From Actinomadura pelletieri DSM 43383 (GTDB lineage Bacteria; Actinomycetota; Actinomycetes; Streptosporangiales; Streptosporangiaceae): DNA of 64,000 nucleotides. The notes below the pieces were generated by a model that saw only the letters and a program-made list of their open reading frames with translations, did not search any database and was not told the origin of the DNA. The stretch covers positions 1,404,194 to 1,468,193 of the forward strand of contig NZ_RBWU01000001.1 in assembly GCF_003634705.1 (NCBI RefSeq), given 5' to 3'. The position numbers and the translations under genes are program-made. This document shows, in pieces, positions 34,567 to 42,316 of this stretch. How positions within the stretch are numbered: position 1 is the first letter of the stretch; each line of letters opens with the position of its first letter.

Positions 34567-34866
34567 CTACTGTTCTTTCTCGGTTTCGCCGTCCCTGCGA
34601 CGCTGGATGGTCTCGGCGATGCGCCGGATGCGCTGGAGCCGGGCGTCCCAGGCCGCGCCGACGTCGGTCATCTGGTCGACGGCGAGGGCGAGCCGGCCGT
34701 GGTCGACGTGGAACCGCCGCTCGCGTCCCGCGGTCGAGGCGTGCACCAGGCCGACCCGGTCGAGGACGGCCAGATGCTTGGCCACCGCCTGACGGGTCAC
34801 CGGCAGATGCTCGCTCAGACTGGTCGCCGTCCCGCCGCCCTCGCAGGTTGCGCGACTTCTCGTCAC
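34567..34866 (-). pseudogene. ArsR-family regulator lacking its N-terminus
   Basis: 99 codons from a GTG at 34866. TATSLSEHLPVTRQAVAKHL and AVLDRVGLVHASTAGRERRF are the recognition helix and wing of an ArsR-type HTH. The usual first ~25 residues with the ADPTRR helix are absent, and no frame upstream supplies them, so the gene is 5' truncated. Together with the SRPBCC remnant behind it, a complete ArsR-SRPBCC operon seems to have decayed here. Residual DNA binding is doubtful. Confidence 0.6.
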
Positions 34867-34975
34867 GTCGTCGGCCGTGTGGGACGGGCTGCTTCGGGTA
34901 GCGCGCCAACGTGTGGTTTCCCGAGCGCGGCCCGGTAGGTGCTCTGGGACGCCGGTCGGCTCCGAGAGGGCAGGT

Positions 34976-35800
34976 GTGGGATTGATATCGCGGCGTCGCC
35001 CCCGCGCTACAGCGTGTGCAGGTACGAGATCGGACTATTTCGTGGCGTTGGGTGCCGGTTGTCTGGCGTCCATGGTCGCGGCGCAGGTCGCGTCGGGGGT
35101 GCGGCCCGACCCGGCGCGATGGACGGGCCCGGTGGTGGGGCTGCTCACCGCCGGTGCGGGCTGTTTCGCCGCCGCGCGCATCGGCGCCGGACGGGCGGCG
35201 AAGGCCGTGGGCGCGGCGCTGTCCTTGGGATACACGGCCGAGTGGGTGGGAGTACGGACGGGCGTCCCGTTCGGGCGCTACTCCTACACGAAGGTCCTGC
35301 GACCGCAGGTGGGCGGTGTCCCGGTGACGGTCGCGGCGGCGTGGGCGGGCATGGGCCTGGCGTCGCACGCGGTCGCGGCCACGCTCGTCCCCGATGGGCG
35401 GCGGTGGACGCGGGTGGCGGTCGGCGCCTCGGCGCTCACTGCCTGGGACGTCTTCCTCGATCCGCAGATGACGCGGCTGGGCCTGTGGAGATGGGCGCGC
35501 GACGGGGTGTACCGGGGAGTGCCCGCCACCAACTTCGCCGGTTGGTTGGCGGTCTCGGCGCTGCTGATGGGCGCTGTCGACTCGATCGTCGACACCGGGC
35601 AGGACGTCGCGGCCGGGTTGGTCGCGACCTACGCGGTGATGGCGGCGATGGAGACGTTGGCGTTCGCGGCGGTGTTCGAGCCGCGTGACCCGCTCGTGGC
35701 GGTGGCCGGTGGGACGGCGATGGGCGTGTTCGCGGTCCCGGCGGCGGCGCTGGCGGCGAGGCGCCGGACGACCGGACGGGGCGGCCGATGGCCGAGGTGA
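34976..35800 (+). CDS. Carotenoid biosynthesis membrane protein (CruF-like, DUF422)
   Basis: 274 residues from GTG 34976 (GAGAGGG upstream); GTG 35042 is an alternative, because third-position GC is low before it. Several membrane helices. Signature: YTAEWVGVRTGVPFGRYSYT, TAWDVFLDPQMTRLGLWRW and GVYRGVPATNFAGWLAVSAL, shared with CruF and bisanhydrobacterioruberin hydratases that add water to the psi end group of a carotenoid (C-1',2' hydration). Overlaps the next gene by 13 bases in a CruF-desaturase-glycosyltransferase operon, so a 1'-hydroxy carotenoid that is then glycosylated is likely. Confidence 0.82.
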   Translation: MGLISRRRPRATACAGTRSDYFVALGAGCLASMVAAQVASGVRPDPARWTGPVVGLLTAGAGCFAAARIGAGRAAKAVGAALSLGYTAEWVGVRTGVPFGRYSYTKVLRPQVGGVPVTVAAAWAGMGLASHAVAATLVPDGRRWTRVAVGASALTAWDVFLDPQMTRLGLWRWARDGVYRGVPATNFAGWLAVSALLMGAVDSIVDTGQDVAAGLVATYAVMAAMETLAFAAVFEPRDPLVAVAGGTAMGVFAVPAAALAARRRTTGRGGRWPR

Positions 35801-37248
35801 TCGTGGTCGGTGGCGGTGTCGGCGGCATGGTCGCCGCGCTCCTGCTGGCACGGGCCGGTCACCAGGTCCGGTTGTACGAGCAGCGGGGGAGCCTCGGCGG
35901 CAAACTCGCCGAGTACAGGCGCGACGGGTTCACCTTCTCGCTCGGACCGTCGCTGCTCACCCTGCCGGACCTGTTCCGGGAGTTGGGCGTCGCGCGTGAA
36001 CCGGTCGTCCTGGACGAGTTGTGCCGCTACCGCTTCGCCGACGGGTCGGTCCTACGCGCCTACAGCGACCCGGCCCGGATGGCCGCCGAGGTGGAGCGGC
36101 TGTCGCCGGGTCAGGGCGCGGCCTGGCGCGCCTTCTACGCGTGGGCCCGCAGATGCTTCGCAGTGTCACAACGGACGTTCTTCGCGGGCCCCCTCGGCCG
36201 CGGACCCTCCAACGGCCACCCCGCCGACCTGTTGGCGGTCGCACCCGGACGGACGCTGCACGGCCTGGCACGCCACTTCTTCGACGACCCCAGACTGCAT
36301 CAGTACGTCGGACGCTACGCCACATATGCCGGGTCGAGTCCCTATCGGGCGCCCGCCGCGCTGGGGTGCATCCCGGCGATCGAGCACGGTACCGGCGGCT
36401 GGTACGTCCCGGGCGGGCTGCCCCGGCTGGCGGACGATCTGGCGGTCCTGCTCGCCGACGCCGGAGTGGACGTCCACGTCGACAGCCCTGTCACGCGGGT
36501 CCTGGACGATGGCGCGTCGGTGCAGGGTGTGGTGCTGGCGTCCGGAGAACGCGACGCGGCGGACGTGGTGGTCGTCAACGCCGACGCGGCGGCGCTGTAC
36601 GGCCGGCTGCTGCCCGACCGTCGACGGCTACGGCGAATCGCCGGGCTCGGCATGTCGTCCTCGGGCTTCCTGATGGTCGCGGGCGTGGACGGCCGGACCG
36701 ACGGGCTGCCACACCATTCGGTGATCTTCTCGGACGACTATCGGCGGGAGTTCGACGCCATCTTCCGGCATCGGGTCCCGCCGGAGGACCCGACCGTGTA
36801 CATCGGCTGTTCGGCGGTGGACGACCCGTCCCAGGCACCGCCCGGCGCGGAGAACCAGACGATGCTGGTCAACGTCCCGGCGGGCGATCCGGCGCGGTGG
36901 CCGATGACCCCGGAAACGTACCGTGACCTGGTGCTGGAGCGGTTGGCGCGGCGCGGCCACGACCTGTCGGGACGGCTCCGGTTCGTGGACCTTCTCACGC
37001 CCGCCGACCTGCGGGACCGGTACGGATCCTGGGGCGGAGCGATCTACGGCGCCGCGACCCGGGGACGGTCGGCGCCGCTGCGCCGTCCGGGCAACCGCGG
37101 GCCTCGCCGCGGCCTGTACCTGGTGGGCGGTTCGGTGCATCCCGGGGGCGGCCTCCCGCTGGTGGCGATGGGCGGCCGCATCGTGGCCCGCATGGTCGAG
37201 GAGGACTTTCCGTCCGTCCGACCGGGACCAGCGGGAGCACGGTCATGA
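35788..37248 (+). CDS. CrtI/CrtD-type FAD-dependent carotenoid desaturase
   Basis: 486 residues, ATG 35788. FAD-binding fold VIVVGGGVGGMVAALLLARA then LGGKLAEYRRDGFTFSLGPS; AHGSS-type family block RYATYAGSSPYRAPAALG, and C-terminal GLYLVGGSVHPGGGLPLVAM, all diagnostic of phytoene desaturase-like enzymes. As a second such gene in the cluster, beside a CruF-like hydratase, it more likely carries out a 3,4-desaturation or similar CrtD-type step than the primary phytoene desaturation, which crtI at 40.5-42 kb should do. Overlaps the CruF-like gene (13 bases) and the glycosyltransferase gene (4 bases). Confidence 0.85.
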   Translation: MAEVIVVGGGVGGMVAALLLARAGHQVRLYEQRGSLGGKLAEYRRDGFTFSLGPSLLTLPDLFRELGVAREPVVLDELCRYRFADGSVLRAYSDPARMAAEVERLSPGQGAAWRAFYAWARRCFAVSQRTFFAGPLGRGPSNGHPADLLAVAPGRTLHGLARHFFDDPRLHQYVGRYATYAGSSPYRAPAALGCIPAIEHGTGGWYVPGGLPRLADDLAVLLADAGVDVHVDSPVTRVLDDGASVQGVVLASGERDAADVVVVNADAAALYGRLLPDRRRLRRIAGLGMSSSGFLMVAGVDGRTDGLPHHSVIFSDDYRREFDAIFRHRVPPEDPTVYIGCSAVDDPSQAPPGAENQTMLVNVPAGDPARWPMTPETYRDLVLERLARRGHDLSGRLRFVDLLTPADLRDRYGSWGGAIYGAATRGRSAPLRRPGNRGPRRGLYLVGGSVHPGGGLPLVAMGGRIVARMVEEDFPSVRPGPAGARS

Positions 37249-38360
37249 GGGCGTCGACCGCAGCCCAGACGGTCGCGGCGCTGGTGGTGGCGGCGCGGCT
37301 GGCGCGCGGACGGAACCGTCCACCGCCCCTGACCACGCCTCCACACCGGCGCCCGCGCCCGGCTGAGCCGATCTCGGTGGTGATCCCCGCCCGGAACGAA
37401 GAGCACCGGATCCGGGAGTGCGTGGTGCCGCTGCTGGCCGATCCGGCGGTACGGGAGGTGATCGTCGTCGACGACCAGTCCCGCGACGGCACCGCCCGAG
37501 TGGCCGCCGGGCTGGGCGCGACCGTCCTCACCGGCACCGAACCGCCCGCGGGTTGGGTGGGCAAACAGTGGGCGCTGAACCAGGGACTGCACGCCGCGAA
37601 GGGGCCCGTCGTCGTCCAGTTGGACGCCGACGCCCGCCCCAGAACCGGCCTGTGCACGGCGCTCGCCGACCTACTCGACGACTGTGACCTGATCAGCGCC
37701 GCCCCCCGCTTCATCACCGGAAACGGCCTGGAACAGGCCCTGCACGCGTCGTTCCTGACCACCCTGGTGTACCGCTTCGGCCCGATCGGCCCGGCCGCGC
37801 GCTCTACCGGCCGCCTACTGCTCAACGGTCAATGCCTGGCCTTCCGCAAGGACGCGATGACCCGGGCCGACGGGTTCGCCCGAGTACGCGGCCATCTCAC
37901 CGACGACGTGGCCCTCGGAAGACTCCTGGCACGCGACGGCTGGCGGGTCTCGTTCGTCGACGCGGGCACATTGCTGGAAGTCGACATGCACACCGGAACC
38001 GGCGACGTGTGGCGCGAATGGGGCCGCTCGATCGCGTTGCGGGACGTGACCTCCCCGATCGGCCTGACCGGTGATCTGGCGGCGGTATGGCTGACCATGG
38101 CGTTGCCGACGCTGCGCCTTCTCGCCGGACGTCCCACACCACTGGACCTGGCCCTGCTCGGGCAGCGGCTCCTGCTCACGATCCCGCTACGCGGCAGCTA
38201 CAGCACCCCCGGCCCCGGGCTGCTGCTGTCGCCCCTGCTGGACGCGGTCACCGCCGTCCGGCTGACGCTGTCCACACTGCGTCCCGCCACGACCTGGCGT
38301 GGCCGCGCCTACGCCGCGCCCGCTCGGCGAGAGCGGCCTGCCCGAAGCGCGCGCCGATGA
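37245..38360 (+). CDS. Family 2 glycosyltransferase of the carotenoid cluster
   Basis: 371 residues, ATG 37245 overlapping the desaturase stop. A GT2 (GT-A) fold: ISVVIPARNEEHRI, VIVVDDQSRDGT, VVQLDADARP (DxD-like metal site), and a Gly-Trp-Val-Gly-Lys motif (PPAGWVGKQWALNQG) seen in CrtQ-like and CruC-type transferases. C-terminal hydrophobic segments suggest membrane attachment. It probably attaches a sugar to a hydroxylated carotenoid made by the adjacent hydratase and desaturase. Its last 113 bases overlap the convergent PlsY-like gene. Confidence 0.82.
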   Translation: MRASTAAQTVAALVVAARLARGRNRPPPLTTPPHRRPRPAEPISVVIPARNEEHRIRECVVPLLADPAVREVIVVDDQSRDGTARVAAGLGATVLTGTEPPAGWVGKQWALNQGLHAAKGPVVVQLDADARPRTGLCTALADLLDDCDLISAAPRFITGNGLEQALHASFLTTLVYRFGPIGPAARSTGRLLLNGQCLAFRKDAMTRADGFARVRGHLTDDVALGRLLARDGWRVSFVDAGTLLEVDMHTGTGDVWREWGRSIALRDVTSPIGLTGDLAAVWLTMALPTLRLLAGRPTPLDLALLGQRLLLTIPLRGSYSTPGPGLLLSPLLDAVTAVRLTLSTLRPATTWRGRAYAAPARRERPARSARR

Positions 38361-38922
38361 AGGTCATCAGCATCCCGGTGCCCGCCACATGCGCGGCGGG
38401 CGCGAACGGCAGTTGCAGCGCGGGCAGGGAGAACACCGCGACCCGCGCGCCCTTGGCGAACGAGCCGGTGGCCGCGGTGGTGACGCCCAACAACCCGAGT
38501 CCGAGAGCGAACGCCGGTGGGCAGATGACGGCCATACCGCCGACGAAGGTCAGGACGCAGCGTCCGCCGCGACGTCCGGCGAACAGCGGCCAGGCATGCC
38601 CGGCCATCGCCGCCCCCACCGCCGCGTACACCGGGACGACGCTACTTTCATGGACCCGCCCGCCCTGCCCGATCCGTCCGCGGCTGACCGCCAGGCCGAG
38701 CAGCCCCGCGGCGGTCCCTTTGAGGAGGTCGCCCGCGAACACGGGCGCGGCCGAGCGGACGCCCAGCCGTTGCATGACGTTCCAGAAGCCGGGATTGCGG
38801 TCGCCCACCGAGCGCGGGTCGAATCCGTGGGCGCGCCCGACCAGGACCGCGACCGGCACCGAGCCGAGCAGGTAACCGCCGATGACCGGGACGAACACGG
38901 ATGTGACGGGAACGGGCGTCAT
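38248..38922 (-). CDS. PlsY-like (glycerol-3-phosphate acyltransferase family) membrane protein
   Basis: 224 residues from ATG 38922. Family motifs: LLGSVPVAVLVGRAHGFDPR, then SVGDRNPGFWNV (normally S-GSGNxGATN) and AGHAWPLFAGRRGGR (normally GH.fP.F..FkGGK), with four to five membrane helices. PlsY transfers acyl from acyl-phosphate to glycerol-3-phosphate. The altered motif (DRNPGFWN, GGR) and its place inside a carotenoid cluster suggest it acylates another acceptor, perhaps the carotenoid glycoside; this is inference. The start overlaps the divergent CrtA-like gene by 41 bases, and the end overlaps the glycosyltransferase gene. Confidence 0.8.
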   Translation of the reverse strand: MTPVPVTSVFVPVIGGYLLGSVPVAVLVGRAHGFDPRSVGDRNPGFWNVMQRLGVRSAAPVFAGDLLKGTAAGLLGLAVSRGRIGQGGRVHESSVVPVYAAVGAAMAGHAWPLFAGRRGGRCVLTFVGGMAVICPPAFALGLGLLGVTTAATGSFAKGARVAVFSLPALQLPFAPAAHVAGTGMLMTFIGARFGQAALAERARRRRGHARSWRDAVWTASAGRR

Positions 38923-39676
38923 CGCTTCCTTCCATCTCCTCAGGTACGCGCACCTGGACGCCATGCGGCACATGGCGTTCGACCGCCCGAAGCTGCGCGC
39001 GACCCCGGGACTGTCGTTCTGGCGGCTGCTGGGCACCGGCCGGGGCCGCTCCATGAGCCTGGGCGCCGACCTGCGCCGATGGGCGCTGTTCGCGGTCTGG
39101 GACGACGAGGCCGCGCTGGCCGAGTTCTCGGCGCGCTCCGCGGTGGCGAACCGGTGGCGTGCCGAGGCCGAGGAGGCCTGGCATGTGCGGCTGCGGCCCC
39201 TCTCCTCGCGCGGACGCTGGGGCGGCCGTGACCCGTTCAACGCACTCCCGACCGCGCACCCACCGGCGACCGCCCCCCTGGCAGTGCTGACCCGAGCGTC
39301 CATCCGTCCACACCGGCTGATGGCGTTCTACCGCGCAGTGCCCGAAGTCGACCTCTCCCTGGCCGACCAGGACGGCTGCCTGGCCTCCATCGGCGTCGGC
39401 GAATGGCCCCTGGCCCGCCAGGCGACGTTCTCGCTCTGGTGCAACGAAACTGCCATCAACCGGTTCGCCTACCAAGGCGACGCCCACCGCGACGTGATCG
39501 GACAGGTCCGCAGACACGACTGGTACTCGGAAGAACTGTTCGCACGATTCGTCCCCTACGAAAGCGAAGGAACCTGGGACGGCCGTGACCCGCTGCGCGG
39601 CCACCTCAGTTCCCCATCAAGGGCGGGCGCCGCTCGGCGCGAGCGGCGGCGGACGCGGCCACCAGATGCCGTGTGA
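38882..39676 (+). CDS. Spheroidene monooxygenase (CrtA)-like protein
   Basis: 264 residues from ATG 38882 (GTG 38903 also possible). LLRYAHLDAMRHMAFDRPKL and TPGLSFWRLLGTGRG, then RWALFAVWDDEAALAEFS match CrtA-like proteins that oxygenate carotenoids at C-2 of a psi end; the later part (YGRDPFNALP-like, MAFYRAVPEVDLSLADQDG) also fits. CrtA inserts a keto group, so the pigment may carry one. Its 5' end overlaps the divergent PlsY-like gene and its 3' end overlaps crtB by 71 bases, an unusually compressed layout. Confidence 0.8.
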   Translation: MTGTNTDVTGTGVIASFHLLRYAHLDAMRHMAFDRPKLRATPGLSFWRLLGTGRGRSMSLGADLRRWALFAVWDDEAALAEFSARSAVANRWRAEAEEAWHVRLRPLSSRGRWGGRDPFNALPTAHPPATAPLAVLTRASIRPHRLMAFYRAVPEVDLSLADQDGCLASIGVGEWPLARQATFSLWCNETAINRFAYQGDAHRDVIGQVRRHDWYSEELFARFVPYESEGTWDGRDPLRGHLSSPSRAGAARRERRRTRPPDAV

Positions 39677-40541
39677 AGATCGCGGCCCGGCGCCGTCGCG
39701 GCACCCGTGCCCTCCCCGCGAGCACGTCATGATCGGCCGCGGCGATCCGGTCGAGGATGCCGCCGTACAGCGTCACCGCGGCCCGGATGCAGGGGCGCGA
39801 CGACGGGACGAGCATCTCGATGCCCTCCCGTGCCCGCCGGTAGTGGACGCGGGCGCGCTCGATCTCGAAGGCCACCAGCTCGCACACCGCGCGGGTGGCG
39901 CCGCCGCGGGCCAGTTCGGCCTCCTCGACCCCGAACTTCGCCATGTCCTCCAGCGGCAGGTAGATGCGGTCGCGGGCCATGTCCTCGGCCACGTCCCGCA
40001 GGAAGTTGGTGAGCTGGAACGCTCGTCCCAACTCCCGGGCGGGCTCCCGCGCGCTCCGCTCCGCACCGGGCACCGTCTCAAGCACCGGCAGCATCATCAA
40101 CCCGATCGCGGCCGCCGACCCCTCCATATAGACCAGCAGGTCCTCGTAGGTGTCGTAACGGGTCACGGTCAGATCGGCGCGCATCGACGACATGAAGGCC
40201 CGGATATCGCCGTGCTCGATGCCGAACGACCGCACCGTATGGACGAACGCTGGCAGCACCGGATCCTGGACCATCTCCCCGGCCAGACTCGCCTCCAGCC
40301 GGGCCGCGACGCCGTCCACGGCCGCCGCCCGCTCGTCGGGGGACTCGGGACCGTCATCGCCGGACGCGTCCACGATGTCGTCGACATGCCGCGCGAACCC
40401 GTACAGGGCATGCACATGCCTTCGCTTCCAGGCAGGCAGCAACAGCGTGGCCAGGTAGAACGAGCGGCCATGGGAGGCATTGATCCGACGGCAGTGCTCG
40501 TAGCTGGCCGTCAACGTCACCGGGTGCGTGGTCGTCGTCAT
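39606..40541 (-). CDS. crtB: Phytoene synthase
   Basis: 311 residues from ATG 40541 (open frame continues to 40994 but only upstream shadow). YEHCRRINASHGRSFYLATL, HVDDIVDASGDD (first Asp-rich motif), YMEGSAAAIGLMM and ELGRAFQLTNFLRDVAEDMA (second Asp-rich motif DVAED) are trans-isoprenyl diphosphate synthase, head-to-head type. It condenses two GGPP to phytoene. The ATG overlaps the crtI stop by four bases, giving a crtI-crtB operon. No crtE (GGPP synthase) is in this window, so GGPP must come from elsewhere. Confidence 0.92.
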   Translation of the reverse strand: MTTTTHPVTLTASYEHCRRINASHGRSFYLATLLLPAWKRRHVHALYGFARHVDDIVDASGDDGPESPDERAAAVDGVAARLEASLAGEMVQDPVLPAFVHTVRSFGIEHGDIRAFMSSMRADLTVTRYDTYEDLLVYMEGSAAAIGLMMLPVLETVPGAERSAREPARELGRAFQLTNFLRDVAEDMARDRIYLPLEDMAKFGVEEAELARGGATRAVCELVAFEIERARVHYRRAREGIEMLVPSSRPCIRAAVTLYGGILDRIAAADHDVLAGRARVPRRRRAAIFTRHLVAASAAARAERRPPLMGN

Positions 40542-42001
40542 CGGCTGCCCTCCAGGATCCGGGCGGCGGCCAGCCGACCGGAGATCAACGCGGGTGGCAC
40601 CCCGACTCCGGGGGCGGTGTGCATCCCGGCGAAGTGCAGGCCGGGAACCCGGCGGCTGCGGCCGGACGGACGCAGCCACGCCGTCTGGGTGAAACGGTGG
40701 TCCAGCGCGAACGGCGTCCCCGCCGAATGCCCCGACCGCGCCCACGCCGGCGGATCGAACGTCAACCGTGGCCGCCCCGAAAGATCGCCGTACCCCAGTT
40801 CGGCGAGACGGCCGAGCAGCCGGTCCTCGAGCCGCGGGGTGAGCCGGTCCCAGTCGGCGCCGGACACCAGGTTCGGGACGGGTTCGAGCACACTGAGCGC
40901 GGCCTGCCCGGACGGCCCGTCCACATGCGTGATCAACAGGCTGGGATCGGGTTGTGGACGCCCGGCCGCAAGCGCGTCGAACGTCGACTTCCACGCCCGG
41001 CCGAACCGCAGGGTGTGATGGGCGTGTCCCGGTATCCGCCGCTCCAACCCGAAATGCATGACCAGGCAGGACGGCGAGTAGCGGGGACGGCGAAGCCGCC
41101 AGTCGTCCGCGAGATCGGGCAGCAGCTCCGCCTGGGCGCGCACCCGATCACAGGCGATCACCACATGGCTCGCCGCGATCCGCTCCCCGGTGTCCAGCCG
41201 CACCGCCCGCACCCCGGCGCCGCCGGCCTCGACCCGCTCGGCGCGCACGCCGTACCGCAGCTGCGCCCCCGCCTTCTCCGCGACGTCCGCTAGGGCCCGC
41301 GGGATGGCGTGCATGCCTCCGTCAGCGGGGAAGTACACCCCGCCGACGGTGTCCATGTGCGCCACCACCGCATAGATCGCCAGTGCCTGATGCGGCGCGA
41401 GCCCCACGTACAGCGACTGGAAGGTGTGCGCCCTGATGAGCCGCTCGTCCCGCAACTGCCCGGCGACGAACCGATCCAGACGCCGGAAACCGCCTGCCGC
41501 GGCCAGTTTCAACAACGCGTACGGACGCGCCATGTCGCGCAACCGGGTCATGTCGGCGTCGATGAACGACGCCCACTCCGCCTCGAACATCGCGCCCAGC
41601 CGGCGCCGGAAACGCAGGTATCGGGTGGCCGCGTCCGGTCCGCACAGCACCCGCACGTTCTCGGCCATCGCCAGGGCGCCCGCCACGACGTCCAACTCGG
41701 AGCCATCCGGATAGGCAAGCCGATAGAAGGGATCCAGGCGCCGCAACGGCACCCACCTGTCGATCTCCTCACCGGCCGCGCCGAACGTCGCCGCCAGCAC
41801 GTCCGGCATCGTCAACACCGACGGACCGGTATCGAACCGGTAGGGCCCCACCTCGGCCGTTCCGCAACAGCCCCCGGGCTCGTGCGCCGCCTCGACGACC
41901 ATCACGTCCCGTCCACCCGCCGCGAGGTGAATCGCCGCCGACAACCCCGCCAGCCCGGCACCAACGACCACCACGGGCGACGCGTTCGACCGCCCGTCCA
42001 T
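40538..42001 (-). CDS. crtI: Phytoene desaturase
   Basis: 487 residues from ATG 42001 (frame open to 42103). FAD motif VVVVGAGLAGLSAAIHLAAG and EPGGCCGTAEVGPYRFDTGP, family block LYVGLAPHQALAIYAVVAHM and the closing GLHFAGMHTAPGVGVPPALI identify bacterial phytoene desaturase, the four-step enzyme making lycopene. It is the first gene of the crtI-crtB operon. A 25-codon frame with a strong RBS (42131-42054) lies directly upstream and reads into this region in another frame. Confidence 0.9.
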   Translation of the reverse strand: MDGRSNASPVVVVGAGLAGLSAAIHLAAGGRDVMVVEAAHEPGGCCGTAEVGPYRFDTGPSVLTMPDVLAATFGAAGEEIDRWVPLRRLDPFYRLAYPDGSELDVVAGALAMAENVRVLCGPDAATRYLRFRRRLGAMFEAEWASFIDADMTRLRDMARPYALLKLAAAGGFRRLDRFVAGQLRDERLIRAHTFQSLYVGLAPHQALAIYAVVAHMDTVGGVYFPADGGMHAIPRALADVAEKAGAQLRYGVRAERVEAGGAGVRAVRLDTGERIAASHVVIACDRVRAQAELLPDLADDWRLRRPRYSPSCLVMHFGLERRIPGHAHHTLRFGRAWKSTFDALAAGRPQPDPSLLITHVDGPSGQAALSVLEPVPNLVSGADWDRLTPRLEDRLLGRLAELGYGDLSGRPRLTFDPPAWARSGHSAGTPFALDHRFTQTAWLRPSGRSRRVPGLHFAGMHTAPGVGVPPALISGRLAAARILEGSR

Positions 42002-42316
42002 CAATGCCGCCGGCCACACAGCGGCGCGCGGCGGCCCGGGTCGCCGGCGCCCCTCACCAGGAACAAGCGCGCGGTACGGCCCCGCCGAGCGGCCACGGTC
42101 CACCGCCCCACTTGTGAAGAATGTTGATCATTGTCCCTCCTCAGGGTTCATCGCCCCGTACCCCACACCCGCCCTCACATGCGCCGTCCGACGAACCTTT
42201 GCCCCACCGGACGCCGGCTCCACTTCCCACACCGCACAGGCCGAATGACCCCGGACAAGTCGGGCATGGTTGCTGAAATAGCCCACCGGCGGAATGCGCG
42301 GATTGCGAGAAACACC
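42002..42316. other. Intergenic region upstream of crtI and DUF523 gene
   Basis: Divergent promoters are expected here. The minus strand carries the 25-codon frame below. The plus strand reads in frame with the DUF523 gene from 42131, but the family start is at 42317. Nothing else recognised. Confidence 0.4.
42054..42131 (-). pseudogene. Truncated copy of the MIN-LHKWG small-protein gene upstream of crtI
   Basis: From ATG 42131, with GAGGAGG upstream, the frame encodes 25 residues starting MINILHKWG. This is nearly the same opening as the intact small membrane protein at 27905 (MINRLHKWG), with an equally strong RBS; after the Gly the sequence becomes Gly/Pro/Trp/Ala-rich and unrelated, then stops. 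Interpretation: the 5' end of a paralogue, cut off by recombination, now lying just before crtI. It could serve as a leader peptide or just be a relic. Confidence 0.5.

Noticed and set aside
34448..35851. 467-codon minus-strand frame over the CruF-like gene
   Set aside because: Arg/His/Pro-rich shadow; only its last 35 codons match a family (SRPBCC remnant).
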